Positions 42,017 through 54,279 of a stretch of DNA of 64,000 nucleotides are shown one piece after another. Positions within the stretch are counted from its first letter, which is position 1. Each line of letters opens with the position of its first letter. Position numbers and translations under genes: made by a program. The stretch is from Paragorgia papillata (taxonomy: Eukaryota > Cnidaria > Anthozoa > Scleralcyonacea > Coralliidae), in NCBI GenBank assembly GCA_035771165.1, contig JAWNZC010000408.1, positions 1,054,001 through 1,118,000 on the forward strand. The letters are read 5' to 3'. Below the pieces are notes generated by a model. That model saw only the letters and a list, made by a program, of their open reading frames with translations, was not told the DNA's origin and did not search any database.

Positions 42017-42690
42017 CATGGAGCGTTTTAGTTCTTGAGGGATTGATTTTGGTGAGCATGCATTATTTCTATGAAAGAGTAGTTATACATTTATAACTAT
42101 TTGATCAAATATTTACACTGTTAAATGTCTCATTGAACTTCGACTATATATATGTAAAATCGAAAAACGTTTTATAATTGAAACATTCAAAATGTAGTTG
42201 TCAGTAGAAGGCTTTTCATCACATGCAGATAACATGCAGGTAATTAGTAAGACGCTGAAACTTCGTAGTCAATTTTTTAAATTTTTTTATTGTGTCTTTT
42301 CAAATCAGACTTGTCTCTTAGGATTGATGGCGAAAAAACTTAGAAGTTACTTCTTTTGTGCCGTAACCTTTTCTTTGTTAGCTTTCTCTTTCGAGGCATA
42401 GCAGGAACTAATTTTGGCAGTATTCAATTGTGAGATTCTCTAATAATTACAAATTGCATGCCAAGTGTATTTATACGTTTTATATATCAAAAGAAACATT
42501 AACAGTACTGCATAATTAAATAGGGGAAACTGAGCTATATAGCCATGAAAACAGAAACAACTATGATATATAATTATCAGGTAAAGCTCGTGGGCTGCGA
42601 TAAAAAAGAGAGTTGATTTCGTTGATTATTTAAATTTATGATGCTGCACAAAATCACGAAGTTTAGCTTAAAATTGATAGTACATTGAAG
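42017..42690. other. 3' region of the bHLH gene and non-coding DNA
   Basis: No clear AATAAA was found within the first few hundred bases. No other gene. Confidence 0.35.
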
Positions 42691-42714
42691 AGTATATATA
42701 TATATATATATGTA

Positions 42715-42860
42715 TGAAAATTCTGGAAAAGGGCAGGTCCCGAAACGTAAATAAAGTTTTTTATCATTCTTACTTGATGTGTATTCATTAACCCCTTGGA
42801 ATTGATGTCCAAAGCTGGCTCTTTGATTATATAAATATATATTGGTAAGTTATTTGAAAT
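42715..42860 (+). mobile_element. Penelope-like terminal fragment
   Basis: GGGCAGGTCCCGAAACGTAA then ATAAAGTTTTTTATCATTCT resembles the stem II-GAAACG tail of Penelope-like elements (GGG/CCC stem followed by CGAAAC). The preceding CTGGAAA is a decayed CTGATGA. Confidence 0.4.
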
Positions 42861-42944
42861 TTTCACATTTCACACCAGAAGAAGAAAAGCGATTTTAAGG
42901 AATTATCTACATTTTAAAATAGTCTTGTATGTATATAACAAGAT

Positions 42945-43262
42945 AGAGAGACCGAGGGAGGTGTGGAGGGAGGACAAAAAGAGATAAAAAGGAGGGAGAA
43001 AGAGAGAGGAAGAACGAAGGAAAAAGGAGGAAAAGACAGAGAGGAAAAATGAGAGGGAAGTAAGAAAGAAAGAAAGAGTATTAGAGAAAGGGAAAAAAAG
43101 GAGGAATAAAGGAGAGAGAGAGAGGGCAAAATAAGAAAAGGAATTAGAGAAAGAAAAGGAGAAAACGATTCGGGGATTGAGAGAGGGAAGGGGTATAGGA
43201 AAAGAAAGAAAAGATAAGAGAGAGACTAAGGGGAGAGAAAAGATGGATAGAGATAGACCAAG
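42945..43262 (+). repeat. Polypurine (GA-rich) tract
   Basis: More than 300 bases almost wholly A and G (for example GAGAGAAAGAGAGAGG), with few pyrimidines. Such tracts can form triplex DNA and often mark microsatellite decay. Confidence 0.9.
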
Positions 43263-43264
43263 AG

Positions 43265-44990
43265 TTATATCTATTTACTAATCATTTGCGGTTCGTATAT
43301 CTTATGTTCTAGATTGCGATTTGCTATCACGATTCTTAAGCCACAATTATTGGAGTCAAACTTGCTGGATTCGTGGTTTACTCTGAACTGTTGTCTGTTG
43401 GCTTTTCGGGAAGATTACGTACTTCTCGCGTAGTTTTAAAGTTTTAAAGGCTTTAATTTAGAAGCTTGCAATTTTTATAATTTAATGTGCAATAGAAAAG
43501 AAACAAAGCTATAATTCTCTTGTCAAAAAGCAAAAAAAAAGTATTTTAAGCACTTATATAAAAATGAAAAGTAAGTATTTAAAAGCTGAAAACATAAGAT
43601 GTTGCGATTATAAAGTAAATGAAATTAAACTGAAATGTAAACTATATTTATATATACAAGTAATATCTGTTGGCACGTATCTGTTTTTATTGTTGCCTTA
43701 GTACAGCTAGTGCAGATTCGACCCATGTAGCAACAAATAGATCTGTCTCCCACTTGGCATGGACGTGGAGTGGGCACTCCATGGACGTGGAGTGGGCAAA
43801 TATAAAAGAAAACGATCAGAACTACAGTGCTGCTACAATTGTTAATTGAGTTCAAAAAGCAAACGCTACCAATTGACTGAACACAGAGTTTCTCAATATA
43901 CTGGAATATTGTTGACTATCAACTGATAATAAAGTCCTTTACTAAGTTAGTAAAGCTAATATTATGTGATAGATTCTCAATGAGTGGGAAATAAATAATA
44001 TTCAATAAAGACTTTTTAATCGATTTGTTCCTGCTTTGTTTTCTGTGTATAGGGCAAGGGGAAGGGGCATCCTATAGTGTTTTAACAATTACATAAGCCT
44101 CTAAAACGGGTCTTTAAACCACGCAAAAAATGGTCGTTCAAAGTTACTGTGCAACAAATATTCGACGAGAAATGATTTGCATTAGAAAATGTGAGATACT
44201 AATGTTATTATAATGGTTGATCCACTCCTTCAATCCACGACCTTAAGGGGACAAATGAGTAAACAGTTTACGTTAATGGATTTTCCTCTTGCAGTTTTGG
44301 ATAAAAAGGTCTTCGAGACAAGCTGTGCAGGTTGTGGGCCAGTTATTGATGATGGAAACAATTGCCTTGTAGTTAAACAAAGCGCAAGGAGAGTGCACAT
44401 CGTAGGAAGTCCGTTTTAGTGAATAATGGATCAGTGTCCTTCAAATCCAGCTATTTCTGGTGCAATCTACAGGAGCTAAAACAAATAATTTAAAGTTATC
44501 GTTGTTTATATATATGTTTAGTCAGTGCCAGAATTGTCTAATCAAGCACTTGCGTGCCTGCAGGGCGCTGCCACTGCACAGTTTTAAATCGTTAATTATT
44601 TGAAGGTAGGTATATATATGCTCGACCATTACAGCTGTGTTAATTACGCGCTGAATTAACTGAAACTCTACACACAATGAATTCCTTTGTGTGTTTTTCA
44701 CTGAGTATTAAGCTCATTTCAATAGCACGATCAGTCAATGCTGTACGTAATGCTTGGTTTCAATGCATACAATCGTTCCGACCGCCCGAATCTCCGCAAT
44801 CATATATTCCGGTTCTATATAATCACGTCCCAATCGCCTGGCATTGAAATCCGATGTCTGCGGTTCAGAATACTTAGTCATCATTTTAAAAACATGTATA
44901 GCATGTGTTACCCAACGACAACAACGTTTTTTGGAAGGCTGACAGTCGCTTACTGGATCCGCCTGCTTGATTGGCGCAGCATGATTTCCT
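43265..44990. other. Non-coding DNA
   Basis: Only a 17-base tandem duplication of GTGGAGTGGGCACTCCATG type at 43765-43798 was noticed. No gene is supported. Confidence 0.4.
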
Positions 44991-45029
44991 GGCATAAATA
45001 TTGTCAATCATTCCGATCGCCCAGCTCAC

Positions 45030-45110
45030 ATTTTACCTTGCAGATGAAGGGCTCGAAACGTCAGTATTTCCTTATATATCCAAATTAATTTCGATAGTTA
45101 ACCACCTTTT
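45030..45110 (+). mobile_element. Penelope-like terminal motif
   Basis: CAGATGAAGGGCTCGAAACG then TCAGTATTTCCTTATATATCC has the CTGATGA/GAAAC word order of Penelope-like element junctions, with one substitution in the first box. Confidence 0.45.
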
Positions 45111-45114
45111 CATT

Positions 45115-46735
45115 TTGATCTATCCTAAACACTGCATCAGTTCGCAGCCCTCTACTTCTCAGTTTTATGTCTTTCAGGTCTTCTCGGTTTCGGACTGTTC
45201 TAATATTAAAGGTGTCACGATTTTGCATTTACTGAACTCTGTTTACTATAGACACTAAAAGAATACACACCAAAGGTTTTGTTTGGGATACTTTGGCTAT
45301 GTGAGATAAAAACCCATAGCCGTTCTATTGAAACTTGAAATAATAAAGTACAAGAATAAAATGTACCCTTAATCTATTGTGTTCTGACTTTCGCTACAGT
45401 TGATTATGTGTATATAGTCCAGTGAAGGCGCATGGTTAAATCTTATCCTATCCAGACGATATATACGTGTTGCAATTCGTCTGAATTGCCTGGATTACTT
45501 GCAAAGTCCAATCGTCCAACAGGTTTCACTCAAACCGTTCAGAAAAGTTCAGTGATGAAGTGCATTCTACTTTGGTGAAACCTGTCTCGCAATGGAAAGC
45601 GACACTAAATTCATAAAAGGAGGGGGTGTTACACGTTGCAATCTGTCTTGAACAACAACGTTGCGCCGAGACAGGTTTTACAAATCGTTGCATCGCGTAG
45701 TAGTGGCTTCAAGATCACAATATGTCTAATAGCCTAATTGTCTTAAAATATGACGACTATTAATTGTTTTACCAAATTTAAATATAGTGAAAGACCAAGC
45801 TCGTTCATTGTCGACGAATTCTCTCATCCTATCGGCTCAACTCGGCCTCTATAGTGTTGTACAAAGTATATCCCAGGGATATACAGTCATTATTTTTACA
45901 TTGGCCATTGCAACGAATAGTGTTATTAAATCGTTTCAAAGGAAAAATAGAAATTAATATTAATCCATTGTAGTAGAGCTCAATGTGCTTACCCCAGGAG
46001 ATATACATGGCATTGTGCAAAAACGTCACGCAAATCAAAATATTGCATTATAATCCGAATATCAACCAGCAAGGATCTACATCCGGTTTTTGTATTGTGT
46101 GATCATGTTTGTTTCAAACAATCAAGCAGAGTGATAAAGGGTTTAATCCCTGGTGCATGTTAGCGGTATGAAGCTAGTCTCAGGAGAAATATAAGAGCCC
46201 ATATGCAGGTCAACATTTTAGGGTGGAAACCCTTGTGGAAGTGAACAACGTTACTTATACTAAACGTTACTTTTAATGAATAACGAAACCTTATATTAGT
46301 ACTGAAAATCTTATTTTATATACTATATAGTAATCTTTTTTAATAATTTACTTCGACGTGGGTTTCCGCCTCAAATTTTGAGCTCGTCTCTTATATTTTT
46401 TCTAAGATTACGTTTTCCGTTTGGCAAATCGATTGTTTAGTGTATGTAGATTTGACTGATATCGAATTTAGTTTAGTTCTTGGTGCATGGTTATGCGTCT
46501 TATGCGTATTTTACCCTACAGATATATAATCATGCATCTGGCGCGTACGTGGGTCTGCGTATATACATGCCTACTCGACTGTATTTAGCTGAATCAAGTT
46601 ATTTCTGGTCAAGCTGCAAAATGGAAGGATTCGTGGAGGTGTCAAATATTATATTATAAATATGAGACAAAACCATCCTACTCAAGTCACTCAAGCATAC
46701 AGACTTGCACGGACAAGTTTCCTGCAGATTGTTAT
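45115..46735. other. Non-coding DNA
   Basis: No gene or element recognised. Confidence 0.4.
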
Positions 46736-46741
46736 TTTGTC

Positions 46742-46743
<2 letters not shown>

Positions 46744-46786
<43 letters not shown>

Positions 46787-46802
46787 ATGTGTGTGTGTGT
46801 GT
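46744..46802. repeat. (TA)n/(GT)n compound microsatellite
   Basis: About 20 TA dinucleotides followed by GATAT and seven GT dinucleotides. Confidence 0.9.
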
Positions 46803-46804
46803 AT

Positions 46805-48840
46805 TTGTGAAAGCAAAATTCTGAGTACTAGTGCCAGATATAGTAACGTATTTTAATAATACCAAACAGTGGATATAGTTACGAAAATACAACATCAAAG
46901 TATATTCCAGCATTCCAGGTAAAATACAACACGCTATCCTGCGATGTTATACTATTACCACTTAATACATTCATAGTTTTGAGTTATGTGTAATTATATA
47001 TAAACCGGTGTCCGGTAAAGTAAATGGTGGTTATGTTGCGATAGTATTGGATATATCACATAATATTAATTTGGCATTTCACTCAGTATTATTAAATTGC
47101 ACGATATATTCGTCACTATACTCCGCTGGCGGGGGAAATTAAGACTCTGTTGAATTAATCGAGAGGAGGACACGCCTTGCAAGATGTTTAAAGGGCGAGA
47201 TATATACAGTTTTTGCCTTATTTAATCTCGATAAATAAATATAAAGTCGTTAATTGATCATGACTCATTTTTGGGTATAATGGAGTTTGTTTTGAATGTC
47301 ATGTAAATACATCACTTCATTGATCGGTATCGTGGATTAATATTGATGAATAGAAGGGGTTAGGCTTCTTTAAACTCCTCCTTTCGCTATGGCATGCCAC
47401 AGACGTGACTGTGTCTGTTGTATGCACTGATGTTACTGGGTATATGCCAAATTCGGTCTGCATGTAAAGTGCACTGCGGAATTCCAGCGATCGATAACAT
47501 GGATTAGTGTATAAAATAAAATTATGATTCAGAAAGATTATTTTAATGATGGAGGCTTAAGCATTATACTGATGTTAAACAGAGTATTAATTGATACATA
47601 ACAGTTGAAATTCAGTAGTGTTTTCAAATTGACGCTTACAAATTCAACAGCATGATTCAAACCATGCAGCGAGTCATATATGCATCGCCAGCACTCATCC
47701 CCATGCATGCTTACACGATGTATAGTTGAATTGTTTATACTGCATCCAGCTAAGCAAACCTCAGTCAAAAAGGACCACATATAAGGATGGAGTCTAACGA
47801 TAGCGCATAGTTGACATACCTATACAGTGATACAACCGCTATCTCAAGTATTTCATGAATTTGTGAATTATTTATTCACACACATGCAGTGTTCGCCCTA
47901 CGCATGTAAATTTAAGTTTTTGTTTGAGACTATGTTGAACGCGGGAGTAATTTGCAGAATGCAGGAAATGACTTCAGTGTATAAGGTCAGCGGTGATACT
48001 ACAGTGTAAAAAGGCCACTGATTCGGTCCGCGAAATATTTTAATTTAACTCCTCTACCACCATATATGACTTCTCTTAAAACACAAATTGCATGTAAACA
48101 TCACATCTGGCATAGAACTCGCGTTTCAATAGTTTCCAGACTCTTTCTACCCAAATTCTCCAATTCATCTTTTCTTCACCTGATTATTCCATCCGAGTAC
48201 CTAACACCACTACAGCTTTTGAATTAATTGATGTGATCGAGCCATACATATGCCACTTCAATTAATTTCAGTATGGTGCGTACGCGCGTCTGCAATATTT
48301 GCGTGGGCAGAGGTTACCGGGATTATTCGGGGTTACAGTGATTTTACAGTCAGGTTAAAAGTCAAATCGGATGAGGGTCGAATTGTTAGCAAATAAAACG
48401 TTTTTTCTTTTACTTTATTTACAAAGTGGGATTATTTTCAATATGACCTAGCCTATAACACAACAAAAGCTTAACCAGTAACGAGTTCACCGCCTAGGTT
48501 TACATGGCTGTGGATTTTGCCTGTTATTGATTATTGATCGGATCAGTATATTATTGACGGTCTTTCATTGTTGTCATAAAGGAAACAAATAATCATAGAC
48601 GAGTCAACACAAGTTTAAGTAATTGTGAGCGTATACGTGTTGAAATGAAATTTATGTGAATCGTAGAAATTCGGAATGTTCGACAGAATAACTCACTGTG
48701 GATTCGAATTTCAACAAAAAATAAATACGATTGGTGGATTTGACTAAAAAAATAGCGAATTGTCGAATTTTTGTAACTATTCACACCAGTAAAATTTGCT
48801 AGCCACTCCAACCGGATCCGACCAGACTTTTATATACATT
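46805..48840. other. Non-coding DNA
   Basis: Unique-looking sequence; open frames here have no recognisable features. Confidence 0.4.
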
Positions 48841-49762
48841 ACCTGCCCGGATTATAAAGAGGTTACATCACAAACATTATACAGAGGTTACGATAATAAA
48901 GGTCACAGGGATTAACAGAGCGTTATTTACAAGAATTACAAAGGTTACATAGATAACAAAAGTTACAGGGATTATACAGAAGTATACCAGGGATTAAAAA
49001 ACTCACAGGGATTACAAAAGTACAAGGAATACAAAAGTTACGGCAATTACAAATGTTACAGATCAGAGATTACAGAAGTTACAGGAATTATAAAGGTTAC
49101 AGCGATTACAAATGTTACAAAGATTATAAAGGTTACAGGGATTCCAGAAGTTACAGGGATTACAAATGTTACATGGATTACAAGTGTTACAGGGATTACA
49201 AGTGTTACAGGGATTACAAATGTTACAGGGATTCTAAATGTTACAGGGGTTACAAATGTTAGCTACAGGGATTCCAGAAGTTACAGGGGTTACAAAAGTT
49301 ACAGGGATTGCAAATGACGTGTTACAGGAATTAAAAAGGTTACAGATATTACAGGATTACATTAAGGTTACTGATATTACAAAGCTAAGGTTATAGGAAT
49401 TACACTGAATGTTACAAATCAGAGATTACAAAAGTTACAGGAATTATAAAGGTAACACGGTAATTCCTGTAACATTTGTCTCCCTGTAACTTTTGTAATC
49501 CCTGTAACTTTTGTAATCCCTGTAACTTTTGTAATCCCTGTAACTTCTGGAATCCCTGTAGCTAACATTTGTAATCCCTGTATACCTTTATAATTCCTGT
49601 AACATTTGTAATATCCCTGTAACCTTTATAATTCCTGTAACATTTTTAATCCCTGTAACCTTTATAATTCCTGTAACATTTGTAATCCCTGCAACCGTTA
49701 TAATTCCTGTAACATTTGTAATCCCTGCAACCGTTATAATTCCTGTAACATTTGTAATCGCA
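48841..49762. repeat. Inverted 16-17-bp minisatellite (GTTACAGGGATTACAAA)
   Basis: The left 620 bp are imperfect tandem copies of GTTACAGGGATTACAAA; from about 49465 the same unit runs in reverse (TTTGTAATCCCTGTAAC) to 49762. The two halves can pair into one very large hairpin. Confidence 0.9.
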
Positions 49763-49836
49763 GCCGATCTGTATCTGATTTACTACGGCTCGCGCTTGCA
49801 GCTCGCCATGTAAATCAGATACAGATCGCTGCTCAT
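49763..49836. repeat. 74-bp hairpin
   Basis: GCAGCCGATCTGTATCTGAT and ATCAGATACAGATCGCTGC pair across a GC-rich loop (CGGCTCGCGCTTGCAGCTCG). Confidence 0.8.
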
Positions 49837-49914
49837 GCTTTATTGCTGCCGACCGAAGGGAGGCAGCGCACTATTCTTGACGTTGCCTCGTGCCCAGTCC
49901 TTTTTCCGAGCTAT

Positions 49915-51460
49915 GTATCTGCCTCCTCAACAGGCCCTATTGCATCATGGACAGGACACACTGTTTAGAGGGCCTGCCAGATCCTGTAAACAAAATGGTG
50001 ACCGATCCCATTATGCACAGCGAGACTAGGCCCTATATAGAGGCGATAGTTTTGAGAGGGCCTGCAAATTTTTTCCGGCCGCTGTTCAACAAACGTACGT
50101 CCAAGTTCTTTAAACACTGTGACCCACCAGGAAATTCGGTCTAAACTTTCTTACAGATCATGACAATGAAGAAACCAATATGTTTTAGAATTACCGACCT
50201 TCTGCCAATAATATTTTTAGTGACAAAAAGGAATTGAAGGGGGGGAAATATCTGCCGAACAAAAGCAAATTCGACGGTCAGGAACTGAGTAACAGGTTTT
50301 TCGTATTGTTTTTTGGTTTAGTTAGCTATCGAAGACTGTCAACTGACCAAGAGTTAATGAGATTTAATTTTGTTAAATTGTAGGCTATAGTGTAGCGTAA
50401 TTCAAGTTTCAGTTGTTGTGGAATTGTGGAAACCGAAAAAGTATAAACCAAAGAGTCTCTGGGTAGACATGGGAGGCGGACGGGACGTTTGCCGGGATCT
50501 CACCATGCATGTATATCTCTCTTATTTATCCCGTTCCGTTTATATGGAAAGATGTTTGCCGGGACGTTTTTCATCCCGGTTCGCTCAGCCGGGATCCTGG
50601 CAAATCCAAGACAATTTTTCTCATGTAAACACTCCGTCCCGCTTTGCCGGGACGATATTATGCTGACTTTGCAACATTTGTCATGTGATGCAAAAACAAA
50701 AATGCCTAGTCGTTTGCCACTCCGAACGTTTTCTCAAGAAATAGTCCACTGTAGAAGCTATGAAATATACTGGAAGAAAGATAATTCATCTGGCTACAAA
50801 ATACGTACAGTTTATCCGACCAAATAGCTTAGTTTTCTTAAAAAAGCGAAATACCGAACATGTCCAAATAATAGCGGCCGCTATTTTGAAATTCTTTTTC
50901 GTATGTATTATAATCTGTCTTCTTCGAATGTTTTCTTGAGAAATAAACCACTGTAGAAGCTATCAAATATACTGGAAGAAAGATAATTCATCTGGCTACA
51001 AGATACGTACAGTTTACCCGACCAAATAGCTTAGTTTCCCTAAAAAAAGCGAAATACCGAGCATGTCCAACACGAACTAGAGATGCTTGTTGAACGTCCC
51101 GGGTGGTAGAACTCATGTAAACCCGGGATGAAAAACGTCCCGTCCCGGCAAACGTCCCGTCCCGCCTCCCATATAAACAGCCCCTATTTTCGTTGATTAT
51201 TCCGACCGAAAGTTGACAAAGTTCAACCGTAATTGCTTTCTTCAACAATTCCTGGATTTTAAAGCTAGGATTCGTATGTAATAAGTCTTCAATGGCCTTC
51301 AAAATCTTCGGATATAGCCATGGCTATTAATGATGTAGTTAATTATGCAAATTTATTCCGTGCCAAGTTTTGCCAAATTTTTTACAGGATCTTGCAGGCC
51401 CTAAATTCGGCGTGTGTGTCCTGTCCATGATGCAATAGGGCCTGTGGAGGAGGCAGGCTT
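49915..51460. mobile_element. Element with inverted repeats surrounding Harbinger MITE copy 2
   Basis: CAGGCCCTATTGCATCATGG and ACAGGACACAC (49931-49961) recur as complement at 51415-51445, with TACAGGATCTTGCAGGCCCT at 51384 pairing with GGGCCTGCCAGATCCTGTAA near 49970. This brackets the Harbinger MITE, implying nesting. Confidence 0.6.
50463..51184. mobile_element. PIF/Harbinger-type MITE, copy 2
   Basis: Nearly the same sequence as 796-1603 in the opposite orientation: GGGATCTCACCATGCATGTA, GTCCCGGCAAACGTCCCGTC and the end AAACAGCCCC. The left terminus is decayed (GGGTAGACATGGGAGG), so the flanking TTA duplication cannot be confirmed. Confidence 0.75.
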
Positions 51461-51464
51461 GTAT

Positions 51465-52080
51465 AGCCGACCAGAATCTCGATTAATTTGTTTAAAAATA
51501 TTTGTCTGTCTGTCGCCATTACGTCATCCATATATGAGCTGATGTGACCCAGTGCGCATGTTACCATTTCTGGTATTTATTTAGTCAGTGCCTATTTGTT
51601 TGGCGCTTGCTTTGCCATAAGATATTAGACACTCCGGGTTCCACTGACAGCTTTGTCACAGTAAGAAGCATATGATTTATAGTGACAGTGATTTATCATA
51701 AATTTGTTTACCAAACATCACATAGTCATAATGTATGTAGTATACTGTGTATGCAGTCAAAAGCCTTGCTAATTATATTCAGATGCATTAAGTGATAGTT
51801 ATTTGTAATTTATTAATTAAGTCTGCTGTAATGAAATATAATTAAAAGAATTGAAAAAATGTGTACATGTTACAATTTATATAATCAATCCCAGGGTTCA
51901 TTTTTGAAATTTTATAAAAAATTAATTAGGCTTCTCATGGCTTTTGAGGCAGCACTTCCCTTGCGATAGTAACTTCTAGTCTATTAGGTAAAGACCGAAC
52001 GGTCGAGGTTATTTTAAAAGTAGTTTATTATATGGCACTTTTTATTTCAAAATCAATCTTGTATTTCTTAGTCTTCGCTT
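51465..52080. other. Non-coding DNA
   Basis: No feature recognised. Confidence 0.4.
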
Positions 52081-52140
52081 CCTATTTTACCGGAAGTAAT
52101 CCGTGCCATATAATAAAAAGGTTTAATACAGGGATTAAAA

Positions 52141-52489
52141 ATGCCACAGATATATGGGCGAATCAATAAAAAAAAAGAAAAAGAAAAGATTACGTTTACA
52201 GAGGTCACGTATATGGTGGAAACGCTTGGAATGGTTGGGACGCGCATGAAAGCGCATCTGGCATTGGCCGCGAATAAGTCAACTAGTACTGGGACCAAAT
52301 TTGAAGTTTTTAAGCCTCTGTCCAATCACGGAGCATTATTCCAAGTGTTGGCGGGACAGCAGAAATCTCGCGGCAAAATCATTCAGGATCGCATCGATAG
52401 ACGACTCGACGAGCAACCTTGGATATTTGTTGTGTACATTCATGTTAAACCAAGTCTCTGATCTTTGGGAGAAGTTGACTGAAAAGTAG
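52141..52489 (+). CDS. Possible first exon, unrecognised
   Basis: An ATG (52141) opens a 106-codon frame that stops at 52461 (TGA); the segment ends at a strong donor, AAGTAG then GTAAGT (52490). The protein begins MPQIYGRINKKKEKEK and contains ALAANKSTSTGTKFEVFKPL. It could be a small gene of its own or a non-coding leader exon spliced to the exon at 52738. I recognise no domain. Confidence 0.3.
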
Positions 52490-52737
52490 GTAAGTGTTTG
52501 ATGTACCAGCTTGACCGATGTGAGAAATCAGATCTGTGTCGGATCAAAGGTTGTGTTGTAAATTCTCAATCCATTGTCATATTCATGGATGTCGTTGATC
52601 AGACATGATCAGACTCGTTACGACAGTGCCGCTGTAAACATGAATTGTCTGTCTTTGAAGCTTTCTATTTTGAGTAGACAGCTTGAAGTTGTAGAAGTTG
52701 ATGTTGATTTTCTAAACATACGTTCTGTTCTGTTCAG

Positions 52738-52849
52738 AAATGGTCACTGTTCCGGAATTTGCCGATTGTATGCTACCATTGCTCACGTGCTTGGAGGATG
52801 GTAGTTCACCTCCAGAAGACAAAACAGACGCCTATCTGAGGCTTGCAGA
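52738..52849 (+). CDS. Candidate first coding exon, Mrr-N-like
   Basis: The acceptor CGTTCTGTTCTGTTCAG and donor GTGAGT bound a clean exon with ATG at 52740. It encodes 36 residues, MVTVPEFADCMLPLLTCLED then GSSPPEDKTDAYLRLA, and ends in phase 2. The pattern M.TVP.(F/Y)....PLL..L.DG resembles the start of the winged-helix N-terminal domain of Mrr restriction endonucleases, where it precedes the nuclease domain. A nuclease domain was not found in the window; remaining exons may lie beyond the 7.7-kb Tigger element. Similarity over 36 residues is suggestive only. Confidence 0.35.
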
Positions 52850-54020
52850 GTGAGTGTTTTCTTTGAGTGACTGTATTAAACGACGTGTGTCTTCTAAGAG
52901 GTTTAGTTTAGCCATAGATCGGCGATGATTGCTTGTAGTTTTCGAAATGCTTTATACCGGTGTCAGCCATTTTGATTTTACAATCACTGATCTGGAGGCT
53001 TGTTCAACTGAGTTTCATCATGGATAGTAAAAAGATTAATTTTACTATCCATGGTTTTATTTCCCTATATTTTCTTAAGAGATTTAGTATTAAAGTTATT
53101 TCTGTATGCTGTTTTTAAAAACAAGACATTTTAATGTTAATTTTAATACCTGTCTAAAGCAGATCATTGATTATTGGGTCATTCCAGTAAAGATTGATCC
53201 ACAGAGGAAATGCAGTACTGCTCAGAAATAATATTAAAACTGCCAGTGACACTGTCTGCACCTACTCTGCATGGGATTGTGCATCTGATTTGAGCCCACT
53301 TTGTGTCTGAGTAAGAGTCCACTTGCTGTGTTGTATGTACTGTAAATGTCTGATTTCAAGTCTGCCTTGCACACTTATTGTGTTATGTACCAAAGGGTGT
53401 ATCGACACTCCAAAAAAAAAGTGTACAAGATTTTTGGGATTTTCAAAATCTTGTGGGATTTTTTAAAATTTTCTGAGATTTTTTGGGAGTTTTTTAGATT
53501 TTTGTGGATTTATTGAGATTTTTTGATTTTTAAAGGTACACCCTCAATACGTACACTGTACAACCAAGTAATATGTATAGGTTGATCAACTTACAAAGTC
53601 ACTTATATAAATATATTGACATCTTCATTCACCTTTTACTTACCTGTTTGGTTGGTTAGGTGCAAGCTGTTTACCGAGGGGACCTTGAAGCAACTACTGT
53701 AGTGGTACTTGGATTGAGATAAAGATCCAGCCAGGTGGTATCTTGAGCTGACCACCCCCTTGGGATTGCTTGCACCAATCACACCAATAAATTGGTGGAA
53801 ATAACTTACCCTTTGATTTGAAGAAAGGGTGGGGTAGTGGGTGCACAATTTCACCAAGCTCCAGAATATGTGTGTCACTGCTAGTCAAGCAAGTGTGCTA
53901 ATGCTGACTAGGGGTCCAGTCTCTTATCCTACCCCCTCATTACACGTGCTAGCACCACTCATTTACAACGCACGGTTACCCAGCTATTAACCTTGGTTAT
54001 TGCATAACCTCACTATATAT
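52850..54020. other. Possible intron; T-rich repeat inside
   Basis: Follows the donor at 52850. A degenerate (GATTTTTT)n repeat lies at 53425-53535. No convincing exon is visible; the minus-strand frames at 53636-53888 have no recognisable features. Confidence 0.4.
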
Positions 54021-54136
54021 ACAGTGAAACCTGAGTTTTGCAACCCCCATGTTTTACGACCACCTGTCATATACGACCACTTTTTCTGGCACGGACGATT
54101 TGTAGTTGAAATATACCTGCAATGAGCGACCACCTG

Positions 54137-54279
54137 CAATCTTGGACAATAATAGTTGTAACAGTCAACCCCTCCCCCCGATTCAATGTTGTTATATGAA
54201 ACTCCAGTCCAACATCGTTTCATTTCGGTCAACATTGAATCGGGGGGAGGGGGTGTTACAACATTATTGTCCAAGATTG
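54137..54279. repeat. 143-bp palindrome A, copy 1
   Basis: CAATCTTGGACAATAATAGT at the left pairs with AACATTATTGTCCAAGATTG at the right; the inner arms contain CCCCTCCCCCCGATTCAATG and its complement. Copies 2-4 are at 55862-56004, 57599-57741 and 60909-61051. Confidence 0.9.
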
